Counted from the first letter of the stretch, positions 7,061 through 16,659 are shown. The stretch: 64,000 bases of DNA from Prevotella sp. UBA1705 (GCA_002317385.1 DCJH01000001.1:4849-68848); one strand, 5' to 3'. A program made the numbers and translations. Notes: generated by a model from the sequence alone, not told the origin.

Positions 7061-10000
7061 TTAGAAGTTCAAATTCAGGCCAATAACAAATGAGCGGCTG
7101 CGGGGATAGCCCGAGTAGTCGACGCTGGGGGTGAGGGCTGTCTTGGTGATACAGTCTGACTCCGGGTCGAAACCGCTGTAGTTGGTGAGGCAGAACACGT
7201 TGTAGGCCGTAGCATAGAAGCGCAGGCTGTTGATTCCGGCGCGCTTGGTGAGGCTCGTAGGCAGGGTGTAGCCCAGCGTCAGGGTGTTGAGACGCAGGAA
7301 CGAGGCATCCTCGATGGCCCAGTCTGTGAGCACCATCTTGCTCATATAGGGGCTCCACATGGTGGTGTTGGCATTGAGTTCAGCCAGTCGGGCGGCATCG
7401 TTGCAGAGCTCGCCGGTGGCCGGATCGAGGTTGGTCCAGCGCTTACCGTCGGCCATCAGGTCGATCATGTTGCGGTAATAGTACTTGCTGGTCGAGGTGT
7501 ACTCAATCTTGTTGGCATTGTATTCCTGGTTGCCCAGCTCGAAACTGAACTGTGCCGAGAGGTCGAAGCCAAAGGCACGCACATTGAGTCCGAATCCGCC
7601 ATAGGCATCGGGGTTCACGTCGCCGATGATAGTGTTGTCGTCGTCGGTAATCTTTCCGTCGCCGGCATCGGCCACACCATCGCCGTTAGTGTCCACGGTG
7701 GGCTGGTCTTTAAGCTTCAACGAGCCCGGACGCACGGTTCCGATGATGCCGGAATCGTCGACCACGCCCTCCTTGAGCACCCATTTCTTGGTGGATTCGT
7801 CATATCCTACGAAGTCGGAAACCTCGTAACGGCCGTTGCCGTCGAGCTGATAGCCACGAATCTGACCTACGCGACCGCCCTTGGCAATCCAGTAGTCGTT
7901 GCCAATCTCGGTAGAGGCCCAGTAGGAGTTCATGCCGTAGTCGGCCATCTGTCCGAGGCTGTTGATCTTGCTTTTGTTGAAGCCGATGTTGCCGTTGAGG
8001 TCGATTCCCCAGTCTTTCTTGTTCACCATGTGCCATGTGAAGGTGGCCTCGAAACCCTTGTTCTGCGTCTCGCCCATGTTGCGATACTGCGTTTCATATC
8101 CGGTTCCGCTCACGGGGAACTCGATGAGCAGGTCTTTGGTGGTGTTGAGATAGTATTCGAAGCTACCGTTGAGCTTGCCGCCAAAGAGTGTCCAGTCCAG
8201 ACCCACGTTGCGGGTGATGGTCGTTTCCCACTTCAGGTCGGGGTTGGCCATGGTCTTCGAGGGTGCCCAGTAGCTGGGGAATCCGTTGATCCATGTGGTG
8301 GCAGAGTTGATATACATCTGCACGAGCTGGCCCGTGGGGATGTTGTTGTTACCAGCTGTACCGTAAGACAGGCGCAGCTTCAGGTCGTCGAGCCATCCAC
8401 GGGTGCCTGCCATGAACTTCTCCGAGGAGATGCGCCATGCCAGAGCCACAGAGGGGAAGTAGCCCCAACGGTTCTGCTTGTTGAACTTCGAGCTGGCGTC
8501 GGCACGGAAGGTGACAGAGGCCAGATACTTGTCGGCGTAGGCATAGTTGGCGCGGCCAAAGAAAGACCACAGCTTGTCGTCGGCGGCATAGCGGTCGTCG
8601 ATGGTGTAGGGCGTGCCCTGTGAGGAGAGACGCCATGCGGTGGCAGCATTGTAGTCGGTGGGGAAGCCGTGCACCTCGTCCGTATTCTCACGGGCCTTGG
8701 TAATGATATACTCCTCGCCCACCATCACGTCGAGGTGATGGTCCTTGCTGGCCAGCAACTTGCTGAAGTCGTAACTCAGCGTGTTGGTGTTGCGGAAGGT
8801 GTGGTTGTTGGCGTCGGTGAAGCGGATGGCGGGATGATTCTGGTTGGTTCCCGTGGGCACATTCTTCACATAATAGGTGGTGAGGCCCCAGAAACGCTTC
8901 TCATACTGGCGATAGAGGTCGTAGCCAAACTCAGTGCGCGCCTTAAAATTCTTGAAGATTTCCCAGCCGAATCCACCGGCGAGGTTCATGTTGGTGCGGG
9001 TGCGCTTGCGGTCGTTGTCGGCCGTAGAGGTAAGCGGATCGTAGATGTTCAGCTCGTCGTCCTGGAACGAAGAGTTGGCCGAGGCCAGACCCGACAGTGG
9101 GATAGGAGGATAGATCATGGCGTCCTTCAGGCGCTTGTCGGTATTATACACACCTGTGGCCTCGTTGGCGCCGCCTCCCCAGATATCCGTGGAGCTGTAG
9201 CGAGCCTGCAGGTCGAACGTGGTGTTCTTGGTCGGCTTGGTGTTCAGCTTGAGCGAGAAGTTGTCGCGTTTGTAGCTGCTGCCCACCATGATCGCCTTGT
9301 CGTTCATGTGCGCATAGCTGAAAGCGTACTTCACGGCATCCGTTCCGCCGGTCACGTTCACGTTGTGATTAAACGTGTTTCCGGTGCGGCCGTAGGTCAT
9401 ATTCTGCCAGTCGTTGGCCTGTACATTATTATATAGGTCGAGGTCCTGGTAGTTTCCGAAGATCTCTGAGAACTTATCCACGTTGTCGCGGAGCAGCGCG
9501 AGCTCATATTGCCACTTGGCATAGTCGCCCGGCGCGAGCACATTCATGGTCTTGGCCATCTTCTTCCAGCCATAGTAAGCATTGTAGCTCACGTTCACCT
9601 TGCCGGCCTGACCGCTCTTGGTGGTCACGAGGATAACGCCGTTGGCACCGCGGCTACCATAGATGGCGGTCGAGGAGGCATCCTTCAGCACGGTGATGTC
9701 TTGGATGTCGGTGGCTGGAATGTTGCTGATATCGTCTACGGGAAATCCGTCTACGATGAACAGCGGGTCGTTGCTCTGTGTGATGGAGCCACCGCCACGC
9801 ACGCGAATCTTCACCGTTGCGTCGGGCGAGCCCTCAGAGGTGGACACCTGCACACCGGCGAGCTTACCGGTGAGGGCTTCGGAAGCAGAGGCAACGGGCA
9901 CCTCGGTGAGGGCTTTGCTGTCTACGGTGGCTACCGATCCCGTGAGGTCCTTGCGCTTCACCGAGCCGTAGCCGATGACTACGACGTCGTTCAGGCTGTG

Positions 10001-10303
10001 AGCCTCGTCCTGCATCGACACGTTAATGGTGCCCGATGAGGCGTCGACGGTCTGAGGCTTCATACCCACGTATGAAACGTTGACCTTTTTAGATTTACCT
10101 TTCAGTTGCAGGGTAAAGTTTCCGTCGATATCGGTTACGGTGCCATTACCAGCCACACCTTGTTCCATGATGGTGGCACCGATAATGGGTTCGCCGGTAG
10201 CGTCTTTCACGTTACCCTTTACTGTCTGCGCCTGCACGTTGCCAACTACGAAGAGTAGCATAGCGAGCAGCGCCATTCGAAAGTGCTTCAAATACTCAGA
10301 CAT
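7061..10303 (-). CDS. SusC-like (RagA) TonB-dependent glycan transporter, pectin locus
   Basis: A 1080-residue outer-membrane protein. A signal peptide ends VQAQ near residue 26. A carboxypeptidase-regulatory-like domain follows (KDATGEPIIGATIMEQG, about 30-110), then a TonB-box region (DVVVIGYGSVKRKDLTGSV), a plug with DPLFIVDGFPVDDI and YGSRGANGVILVTTK, and a 22-strand-type barrel ending FVIGLNLNF. It imports glycan pieces through the outer membrane using TonB energy and pairs with the SusD gene that follows. A good promoter lies about 95 bp upstream. The long leader between promoter and start is AT-rich. No regulator of the HTCS or SusR type lies within the window next to this locus. Confidence 0.94.
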   Translation of the reverse strand: MSEYLKHFRMALLAMLLFVVGNVQAQTVKGNVKDATGEPIIGATIMEQGVAGNGTVTDIDGNFTLQLKGKSKKVNVSYVGMKPQTVDASSGTINVSMQDEAHSLNDVVVIGYGSVKRKDLTGSVATVDSKALTEVPVASASEALTGKLAGVQVSTSEGSPDATVKIRVRGGGSITQSNDPLFIVDGFPVDDISNIPATDIQDITVLKDASSTAIYGSRGANGVILVTTKSGQAGKVNVSYNAYYGWKKMAKTMNVLAPGDYAKWQYELALLRDNVDKFSEIFGNYQDLDLYNNVQANDWQNMTYGRTGNTFNHNVNVTGGTDAVKYAFSYAHMNDKAIMVGSSYKRDNFSLKLNTKPTKNTTFDLQARYSSTDIWGGGANEATGVYNTDKRLKDAMIYPPIPLSGLASANSSFQDDELNIYDPLTSTADNDRKRTRTNMNLAGGFGWEIFKNFKARTEFGYDLYRQYEKRFWGLTTYYVKNVPTGTNQNHPAIRFTDANNHTFRNTNTLSYDFSKLLASKDHHLDVMVGEEYIITKARENTDEVHGFPTDYNAATAWRLSSQGTPYTIDDRYAADDKLWSFFGRANYAYADKYLASVTFRADASSKFNKQNRWGYFPSVALAWRISSEKFMAGTRGWLDDLKLRLSYGTAGNNNIPTGQLVQMYINSATTWINGFPSYWAPSKTMANPDLKWETTITRNVGLDWTLFGGKLNGSFEYYLNTTKDLLIEFPVSGTGYETQYRNMGETQNKGFEATFTWHMVNKKDWGIDLNGNIGFNKSKINSLGQMADYGMNSYWASTEIGNDYWIAKGGRVGQIRGYQLDGNGRYEVSDFVGYDESTKKWVLKEGVVDDSGIIGTVRPGSLKLKDQPTVDTNGDGVADAGDGKITDDDNTIIGDVNPDAYGGFGLNVRAFGFDLSAQFSFELGNQEYNANKIEYTSTSKYYYRNMIDLMADGKRWTNLDPATGELCNDAARLAELNANTTMWSPYMSKMVLTDWAIEDASFLRLNTLTLGYTLPTSLTKRAGINSLRFYATAYNVFCLTNYSGFDPESDCITKTALTPSVDYSGYPRSRSFVIGLNLNF

Positions 10304-10396
10304 ACTTTTTAATTATTAGATAGATTAGTAAAAGTTCTATTTTTGATTGTCGCGTAGCTGTGCTTACGGTATTGTAGTAATGTTTTTAAGATAGAG

Positions 10397-10429
10397 CAAA
10401 GTTAATACAAAATATGTGAACGGCCAAAA
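10397..10429 (-). promoter_or_regulatory. Promoter of the susC operon
   Basis: Read on the minus strand, TTTTG (10429-10425), a 20-bp gap and TAACTTTG (10404-10397) form a canonical Bacteroidetes promoter, giving a 5' leader of about 85 nt. Confidence 0.75.
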
Positions 10430-10583
10430 CTTTTTTTGCATTTTTTTAAGAAATCTGTATTTATCGCCTTTTGCCTGTGGCATTCCTGATTCCATCGGCC
10501 CAGCGGCGTGGCATTCTCGATGGCATCTGCCCTCTTTTCCTCTGCGGTGTGCGCTAACAGCCGTCGCTATCCCATGGGTTTGA

Positions 10584-10666
10584 GATTACTATCGAATCGT
10601 TTCGCGATTAGTACCGAATCCTGCCGCGATTAGTACCAAATCGTGATGCGATTAGGGCCTGAAGGC
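10584..10666. repeat. 22-bp tandem array, copy 2
   Basis: Units begin at 10584, 10606, 10628 and 10650 with an exact 22-bp period; each starts GATTA and carries a GTACC-like core. The flank GGTTTGAGATTA at the left end is shared with copy 1. Module A starts about 12 bp to the right. Confidence 0.85.
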
Positions 10667-10678
10667 AAAAGCAAGAGG

Positions 10679-10798
10679 AGCCTCTCCCCCAGCCCCTCCC
10701 CCGGAGGGAGGGGAGTGATATGACCGAAGCACCCTATGTGCGCTGTGGAATGGATGTGAAATAGTAGGGACATGCACGGGGCAGGTCCCTACTGTGCG
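10679..10798. repeat. Intergenic repeat modules A and B, copy a
   Basis: Module A (10679-10725) is a C-rich/G-rich palindrome: CCTCTCCCCCAGCCCC, then CTCCCCCGGAGGGAG, ending GTGATATGACCGAA. Module B (10763-10798) is a hairpin with AGTAGGGAC outer arms and a central GCACGGGGC. It lies between the GH28-GH105 gene and the susC promoter. Confidence 0.8.
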
Positions 10799-10964
10799 GT
10801 TGTGCCCAGATTCCGTCTTGCTCTGCGGCTCGGCGCGAAAGGAGAATAAAGAGAACTGCAAGGAATAAGAAAAAAATAGAGAGACGGGCACGTGGCCCAT
10901 CCCTCCATATTATTATGGGGTGAATATCATGAACAGAGCGGGGGACGCCCGCCCTGAAGATTCC

Positions 10965-13529
10965 CTATTTCATGTTCTCCATCTCCAAGCTCGCCCACAC
11001 AAACGGGCCCACGCCCTTGGCGTCGTTGTCGCGGATGGGCTCGCTCATATAATAGTCGAACGACCCGTCGCGCTTGTAGTTGGGGGTCTTGACGAATGGG
11101 CCGGGCGCCGGACCGAGCCCGCTCACCGAACAGCAACGGGTGAGCGAGATGGTCTTGTCGGGGTTCACCCGCACAAACTGCTTTACTATTCCGTTGTAGG
11201 CGCGGATACCGGCGGCCTTGAAACTGGCGTCGAGATAGCCCAGGCGCGCACCCTTGAGCAGGCAGTAGGCGAACATCGACGAGCAGGTTGCCTCCAGGTA
11301 GTTGCGCGGGTCTTGCACGTCGAGCACGTCATACCACACGCCCGTGGCCTTGTCCTGATGCTTCATCACGGCCGTCATGGCCTTGCGAAAGAGGTCTACA
11401 ATCTCTCCGCGGCGGGCATAATCAGCCGGCAGCGCGTCGAGCACCTCTATCATCGCCATGGTATACCAGCCGAGGGCGCGCCCCCAGGTGTGCCGGCTCT
11501 GGCCGGTGAGGCTATCGGCCCAGAAGGCGGTGTGGGTCTCGTCCCACGCGTGTTTCCACAGTCCCGTCTTCCCGTCGTAGGTGCGACGGTCGGTCTTCGT
11601 AATCTGGTCTACGGCGTCGGGCCAGTATTTCTTCTCGGCCTTCTTCTGTCCCTTGAGCGCGGGGGCGGCCAGCGTGTAATAAGGCAATCCCATAAAAATG
11701 CCGTCGAGCCACACCTGATTGGCATAGATGGCCTTGTGCCACCACACGCCTTCCTGCGTGCGCGGCTGCTTCTCCAGCTGTTTGAAGAGCGTCTTCAGCG
11801 CCTGGTCCACGCCCGGCTGCGGCGCGATCTGGTTCAGACGATAGATGAACCGGGCCGTGCGCACATTGTCGAGGTTGTAGTCTTTGAGGTCGTAGCCGGT
11901 GATATTGCCCTTCTGGTCGATCATCTTGGCGGGGTATTGCTGCAGGTAAGCCAGCACGTCGGGGTCTTGGTAGCGCAGGTAGGTGTCGAGCATACTCTCC
12001 AGTTCGATGCCCATCACGTAGCTCCATTTGGGCTTCTTAGAGAAGTCGAGCAGGTAGCTCTGGGGCACACGCTTCATCTCCGAGGCCACCATCCAGCGCG
12101 AATATTCCTGATAGGGGCGGTCGGCCTCGCTGAGCACGAGCGAGCCGTTGACCGTGAGGTTGTCGAAACGGATATTGCGCGTCTTGCCGGTGATGCTCAC
12201 GGGCTCTTTCGACACGCCGTCGAAGCGGCAGTTTCTCACCGTCACGTCCGACACGTTCTCTATGTTCTGCAGTCCGATGACCTGCACGCCATACTTGCTC
12301 TCGCGGCTCGTCACGTTCTCCATATACACCTTGCGCACCGTCGGCTCGAAGCCTCGGTAGCACTGTTCGTTGGGCTCGTAGTCGAGGTTGATGCGAAGCA
12401 CGGCCTCGTTGCACTGGCCCACGGTCACGTTTCTCATGCAGATGTTCTCGATCACTCCGCCTCGGCAGTTGTTGGTCTTGATGCGGAGCACTCGGTCCAG
12501 GTGGGGCGAGTCCATGTAACAATCCTCTGTAAACACGTTGCGGCAGCCGCCCGAGATCTCCGATCCGATAACCACGCCGCCGTGACCATCCTCCATCTTG
12601 CAGTGGCGGATGATGATATTCTGCGACGGCTGGTTCCACAACCGACCGTCGTTGTTGCGCCCGCTCTTGATGGCGATGCAGTCGTCGCCGGTGTGGAAGG
12701 TGCAGTTCTGGATGATTACTCCGTCGCACGCCTCCGGGTCGCAGCCGTCGCCGTTGGGGCCTTCGTTGTAGACCGTCACGCCGTCGACGGTGATATTCTT
12801 AGACAGCAGCGGGTGGATCACCCAGAACGGCGAGTTCATGAGCGTCACATCTTTGACCAACACGCCGTCGCACTCGTTGAAATTCACGAGCTGCGGGCGC
12901 AGGCCCTGCCCCATCCCAAATCGTCTTTGGTCGGCGGGCACGTCGTCTTCGGCATATTTCAGCAGTCGGGCGCGCGAGCCGAGCGACTGTGCTTCCTTCG
13001 TCTGGCCCTTCACAAAGCCAAACTCTTCCTTGCCGCACATGGGCCACCAGGTGGCGTTGCTGCCGTTGCCGTCTATGGTTCCGCGTCCCGTCACGGCCAC
13101 ATCCTTGCACTGGTAGGCATAGATGCAGGGCGAATAGTTCCAGCAGGCCAGTCCCTCCCACGAGGTCTTGACCAACGGATAGAGCTTCGGCTCGAAGGCA
13201 AACCTGAGCGTTGCGCCCTCGTCTACCACGAGGTTCACGCCACTCTGCAGCCGCAGCGCACCCGTGAGCCACTGGCCTGCGGGCACCACGACGCGGCCGC
13301 CGCCCTGTCGCGAGCAGGTGGCGATGGCGCGGTTGATGGCTTTCTGGTTTTGGGCGGCGGTGGCCTTCGTCGATGCGCCGTAGTCCGTGATGCGGTAGTC
13401 GCGCTGGGCAAACTGCGGCATGCGCACGCTCTGTTCAATCTGTTGGTACATCGCCGCATCCCATGACTGGGCCGCAACGAGTAGAGGCAGAAGGAAAACT
13501 GCCAGTAAAGTCGATAGTTGTCTCTTCAT
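10965..13529 (-). CDS. Fused GH28 polygalacturonase / GH105 unsaturated galacturonyl hydrolase
   Basis: An 854-residue exported enzyme (signal ends VAAQ, about residue 21). Residues of about 40-450 are a GH28 beta-helix with all family motifs: NGDGCDPE (about 262), TGDDCIAIKSG (about 280; the two catalytic Asp), GHGGVVIGSE (about 316) and RIK (about 350). Residues of about 490-854 are a GH105 (alpha/alpha)6 barrel with WLDGIFMGLP, SRHTWGRALGWYTMAM and YLEATCSSMFAYCLLKG. The GH28 half would hydrolyse galacturonan. The GH105 half would remove the unsaturated uronate left by lyases such as the PL1 at 39905-42079. Both acting on pectin ends makes the fusion logical. There is no lipobox, so it is probably periplasmic. 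It belongs to the SusCD locus but has its own transcription unit. Confidence 0.92.
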   Translation of the reverse strand: MKRQLSTLLAVFLLPLLVAAQSWDAAMYQQIEQSVRMPQFAQRDYRITDYGASTKATAAQNQKAINRAIATCSRQGGGRVVVPAGQWLTGALRLQSGVNLVVDEGATLRFAFEPKLYPLVKTSWEGLACWNYSPCIYAYQCKDVAVTGRGTIDGNGSNATWWPMCGKEEFGFVKGQTKEAQSLGSRARLLKYAEDDVPADQRRFGMGQGLRPQLVNFNECDGVLVKDVTLMNSPFWVIHPLLSKNITVDGVTVYNEGPNGDGCDPEACDGVIIQNCTFHTGDDCIAIKSGRNNDGRLWNQPSQNIIIRHCKMEDGHGGVVIGSEISGGCRNVFTEDCYMDSPHLDRVLRIKTNNCRGGVIENICMRNVTVGQCNEAVLRINLDYEPNEQCYRGFEPTVRKVYMENVTSRESKYGVQVIGLQNIENVSDVTVRNCRFDGVSKEPVSITGKTRNIRFDNLTVNGSLVLSEADRPYQEYSRWMVASEMKRVPQSYLLDFSKKPKWSYVMGIELESMLDTYLRYQDPDVLAYLQQYPAKMIDQKGNITGYDLKDYNLDNVRTARFIYRLNQIAPQPGVDQALKTLFKQLEKQPRTQEGVWWHKAIYANQVWLDGIFMGLPYYTLAAPALKGQKKAEKKYWPDAVDQITKTDRRTYDGKTGLWKHAWDETHTAFWADSLTGQSRHTWGRALGWYTMAMIEVLDALPADYARRGEIVDLFRKAMTAVMKHQDKATGVWYDVLDVQDPRNYLEATCSSMFAYCLLKGARLGYLDASFKAAGIRAYNGIVKQFVRVNPDKTISLTRCCSVSGLGPAPGPFVKTPNYKRDGSFDYYMSEPIRDNDAKGVGPFVWASLEMENMK

Positions 13530-13663
13530 GTAAGATAGTTTTATGAATTTGTTTCGTATTCAGTTTTTAATCAGAAAGACAGGCCTGCAATCTTCACAGA
13601 CAAGACCTGCCAGCATTACTACTAAACAATAAGGGCAAATGCCCCTAATCATTTATTATCCGA

Positions 13664-13671
13664 CAAAGTTA
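13664..13671 (-). promoter_or_regulatory. Possible -7 element for the GH28-GH105 gene
   Basis: TAACTTTG on the minus strand lies about 135 bp upstream of the start at 13529. No good -33 element is seen at the usual distance. A small dyad GGGC-AAAT-GCCC lies just downstream in the leader. Confidence 0.4.
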
Positions 13672-13764
13672 AGAAAGAAAATCCATAATAGGGGGAGGCA
13701 ATTGTTAAAAATCTCATTTTCAGGCTAAAATATTTGCTTCTTTGAAAAAGAAAACCTATATTTG

Positions 13765-13965
13765 CTACAGTTTTTCGATGATTTCGCGATATTTTTTGTT
13801 AGCGAAATCAATCCCTCGAGGTTGGTAGCATCCTGCGCCAACCTCTTTTGCTGCCTGAATCCGCTCCGTGCTCACAGATGCTTTCGGTTCTGCCAATGGG
13901 GTGGGCAGGACTTGTCTCGTAGGCTTTCTCTCGCTATCAATGCCATCAATCGCTATCTTCCACAC
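13765..13965 (-). CDS. Short hypothetical ORF or gene remnant
   Basis: A 66-codon minus-strand ORF beginning MWKIAIDGIDSERK and ending KKYREIIEKL. Its tail looks helix-forming and protein-like, but no family is recognised and no promoter or ribosome-binding site is evident. It overlaps the candidate small RNA on the opposite strand, so at least one of the two calls is probably wrong. It could be the remnant of a larger gene. Confidence 0.25.
   Translation of the reverse strand: MWKIAIDGIDSERKPTRQVLPTPLAEPKASVSTERIQAAKEVGAGCYQPRGIDFANKKYREIIEKL
13771..13849 (+). ncRNA. Candidate small RNA with its own promoter and terminator
   Basis: A perfect promoter (TTTG 13733-13736, 20-bp gap, TATATTTG 13757-13764) points to the right, with no plus-strand gene behind it. 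The predicted RNA contains a 7-bp hairpin ATTTCGC/GCGAAAT. It ends in an 8-bp hairpin GAGGTTGG/CCAACCTC (13818-13845) followed by TTTT, giving an RNA of about 79 nt. The opposite strand has a 66-codon ORF over the same bases, so this is tentative. Confidence 0.35.
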
Positions 13966-14081
13966 AGAAATAGTGGGGAAATCTCACACAGACCGCACAG
14001 ATTTTCACAGAGATGGAGCGTTATATTTTTTAAGTGATGGGTTTCTCGGAGTACCGATAGGTCTTAGGCATTTTTGTTTAG

Positions 14082-14202
14082 CAGCCTCTCCCCCTTGCCC
14101 CTCCCTTAGAGAGAGGGACGGAATATGCAGGGGAGCTCGGTTTGATTCAGAGAAACCGCAATGGCATCGTAGGGACATGCACGGGGCATGTCCCTACGAT
14201 GC
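14082..14202. repeat. Intergenic repeat modules A and B, copy b
   Basis: Module A (about 14082-14133) is followed by a module B that is a perfect 17-bp inverted repeat with a 5-nt loop (14164-14202: GCATCGTAGGGACATGC, ACGGG, then its complement). Just upstream (13965-14020) CACAGA occurs several times at short intervals. The spacer to the next gene (14203-14264) shows nothing else. Confidence 0.8.
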
Positions 14203-14264
14203 TATCATCATTTTGTAGTTTCTGTATCAAATCATCATCATCTTACGATGTGAGATTGCTGCGA

Positions 14265-15827
14265 TTAGCCTACAATTATCTTCACCAAATAGAGCACCAC
14301 AGGTATGGTAACGATGGCGATGCCGATGAAATCGATGTAGACACCACTCTTGATCATCTTGGTAATGGGCACGTAGCCACTGGCGTAGACAATGGCGTTG
14401 GGCGGCGTAGACACGGGGAGCATGAATCCGAGCGATGCGGAGAGGGCTACGCCCACGGCCACGGGCACGGGACTGAAGCCGGCCGAGAGGGCTGCACCGA
14501 TGGCCAACGGGCCAATCATGTTGGTGGCGGCAGTGTGCGAGGTGAGCTCGGAGAGGAGCAGAGACATGACGCAGAACACAGCCACGAGGAGCATCTCAGA
14601 CGGGTTGCCGCCCATCATGAAGATGATTTGGTCGCCTATCCATTTAGACAGTCCGGTGGAATACATCATTCCACCCATGGCGAGTCCACCGCCGAAGAGC
14701 AGCAGCGTGCCCCACTCGACGCCGGCCACGGCCTCTTTCCACTCCAGCGTCATCTTGTGGCGCTTAAGGTCTACCGGCAGGAAGAACAGCAACAGCGCAC
14801 CCACCATGGCCGCGATGGCCTCGGGAAAGAGCTTGTTGTATCGGTTGAGGATGTCGCTCTCGGTACCAAAAAAAATACTGAGGATACCCGGAGTGACCCA
14901 CAGAATGACAGCCACGATGAAGGCCACCATGGTGTTTTTCTGCGCGCGCGTCCAGTGACCCAGTGCGTTCACCTTCTCGGCAATGAAGCTCTGGGCACCC
15001 TCAATGTGCTCCACGTCCGAGGGGAACATGCGGGTGAGCACCACGTAGGCAATGATGAAATAGGCCACCATGGCCACGAAGCCCCATACCATCCATTGGA
15101 AGAACGACACGTGGAGGTTGCACATCTCGTTGAGAAAACCCAGCATGATGATGTTGGGAGGGGTACCGATGGGCGTGAGCACGCCGCCGATGGAGCAGGC
15201 ATAGGCGGTCATGAGCATCAGTCCGGTGGCATACTTATACGAGCTGAGGTTGATTACCTTGCCCTTGGCGGCCATCATCTCGCGGATAGCCTCAAGCAAT
15301 CCGAGGGCGATGGGGAACATCATGGCGGCGGTGGCAGTGTTGCTGATCCAGCCCGAGCAGAGCATACACGCCAATCCAATGGCGAGGAAGATGCGCCGCG
15401 GGTTGTCGCCCACCCACTTCATCGACATGATACCATAGGCTATACGCTTGTCCACGCCGTTCACCATCATGGCCTTGGCAATGATAAATCCGCCCATGAA
15501 GAGGAAGATCATGGGGTTGGCGAAGGCGGCAAAGGCCTCCTTCATCTTCACAACATCAAATACTACGCAGAGCGTGGGGCCGATGAGCGAGGTGACGGGA
15601 ATAGGCACCGGCTCGGTAATCCACCACAGCGCCACCAACGTCATGATGGCAAGCAGCTTGTGAGCCTCGGGCGTGAGCCCGGCAATGGGCGTGATCCAAA
15701 CAAGGATGGCGCAGATAGGGCCGAAGATGGCGCCAATAATCCTACGCTTACGGTCGAATGACGAATCCTGGTTCGCCTGGTCTTGTTCTTGCCCGGAGGT
15801 CTCGGGAGTGAGTTTAGCGTCGTTCAT
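14265..15827 (-). CDS. DASS-family (SLC13) sodium-coupled dicarboxylate/sulfate transporter
   Basis: A 520-residue inner-membrane protein with about 11-12 hydrophobic segments. The family signature is clear: GWISNTATAAMM (first SNT motif, about residue 160), GGVLTPIGTPPNIIMLGF, and near the end SHTAATNM and GFMLPVSTPPNAIVYASG (second Pro-Pro-Asn loop). These proteins carry C4-dicarboxylates or inorganic anions with Na+. The precise substrate cannot be read from the sequence. The ATG at 15827 is preferred over one 12 codons upstream because the longer start adds a poor Asn/Tyr-rich lead. A TACTTTTG -7 motif lies at 15868-15861 on the minus strand. It appears to be a single-gene unit. Confidence 0.9.
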   Translation of the reverse strand: MNDAKLTPETSGQEQDQANQDSSFDRKRRIIGAIFGPICAILVWITPIAGLTPEAHKLLAIMTLVALWWITEPVPIPVTSLIGPTLCVVFDVVKMKEAFAAFANPMIFLFMGGFIIAKAMMVNGVDKRIAYGIMSMKWVGDNPRRIFLAIGLACMLCSGWISNTATAAMMFPIALGLLEAIREMMAAKGKVINLSSYKYATGLMLMTAYACSIGGVLTPIGTPPNIIMLGFLNEMCNLHVSFFQWMVWGFVAMVAYFIIAYVVLTRMFPSDVEHIEGAQSFIAEKVNALGHWTRAQKNTMVAFIVAVILWVTPGILSIFFGTESDILNRYNKLFPEAIAAMVGALLLFFLPVDLKRHKMTLEWKEAVAGVEWGTLLLFGGGLAMGGMMYSTGLSKWIGDQIIFMMGGNPSEMLLVAVFCVMSLLLSELTSHTAATNMIGPLAIGAALSAGFSPVPVAVGVALSASLGFMLPVSTPPNAIVYASGYVPITKMIKSGVYIDFIGIAIVTIPVVLYLVKIIVG

Positions 15828-16087
15828 AAAATTAAGGTTTAAGTAGTAGTAATTTTGTCTCAAAAGTAGGAATTAAATCGATTCACGCTGGTAAATATTC
15901 GGAAAAATATTGGCATTTAGCATTTTTTCACACTTCTAAACGGCTATTTCTCAGGGAAAAACCTATTTTTGCAATATAGAGGGAGGTTCTGATGCGATAT
16001 CATCCCTCATCCGGTGCAGGCGTGCGGCCGATGGAACGACTCTGAGACTTTATCATACTTATACCTTCTAACTTAAATGTCAGTAGT

Positions 16088-16375
16088 ATGAATGCTTTAT
16101 TGTATATTGTAATCGGCGTGGTGCTGTGCTTAGCACTCGTCTATCTGAACTACCGTCACAACCATCGATTCACCTTCGATGAGGGACGACTGAGAACTGC
16201 TATCGAGCGCATATTCCGTGAGACCGGTCTGCGCCAGTTATCCAAAAAAGATTTTATCTACAAGCTCAAACAGATCCTGAACTGCACGCAGAAAGAGGCG
16301 CTCTACCTCTATGGCATGGCCCGTGGTCGCGGCATCATCGTCGATGAAGACAAGGAGGTGAGGCTCGCCAGCTGA
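16088..16375 (+). CDS. Small membrane-anchored protein with C-terminal helical domain
   Basis: A 95-residue protein. Residues 4-20 form one transmembrane helix (LLYIVIGVVLCLALVYL). The cytoplasmic part (about 28-92) contains DEGRLRTAIERIFRETGLRQ and LSKKDFIYKLKQIL, which read like a small winged-helix or helical module. No known family is recognised. A TATTTTTG -7 motif at 15964-15971 would give a leader of about 110 nt. It is a stand-alone gene, convergent with the secreted protein at 16833-17279. Confidence 0.6.
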   Translation: MNALLYIVIGVVLCLALVYLNYRHNHRFTFDEGRLRTAIERIFRETGLRQLSKKDFIYKLKQILNCTQKEALYLYGMARGRGIIVDEDKEVRLAS

Positions 16376-16521
16376 TCATTCCCACATATGATAAGGTAGC
16401 CTCGGTCGCGACAGGTGGCCGGGAGTAGATTGTAGACTTCTTGTCTCATGCGAATAGCGCATGAGGCGAGAAGGTGTGTGGTGGGGTACACCCATTGTTT
16501 ATCGGTGGATGGCGAGTGCAG

Positions 16522-16659
16522 AGTAGGGACATGCCCCGTGCATGTCCGCACCGTCGGAGGGCGTAAGAGGGATAGGATGATGTGGAATTTAAGAGGAATG
16601 AGAGGGCGAGAGATGGAAAAAAGAGCGGGGCGCTGACATGCACGGGGCATGTCCCTGCT
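16522..16659. repeat. Module B inverted pair, copy c
   Basis: Two module B palindromes face each other (16522-16549 and 16632-16659), forming imperfect 28-bp terminal inverted repeats around an 82-bp interior of A/G-rich sequence. The phrase CCCATTGTTTATCG precedes the left end at about 16490, as at 28886. The element lies between convergent genes. Confidence 0.8.

Noticed and set aside
10920..13466. An 848-codon plus-strand frame opposite the GH28-GH105 gene
   Set aside because: The same shadow effect; the minus-strand product has full catalytic motifs and this one has none.
14142..15761. A 539-codon plus-strand frame opposite the DASS transporter
   Set aside because: Composition dominated by His/Gly/Glu without domains; the opposite strand encodes a clear membrane transporter.
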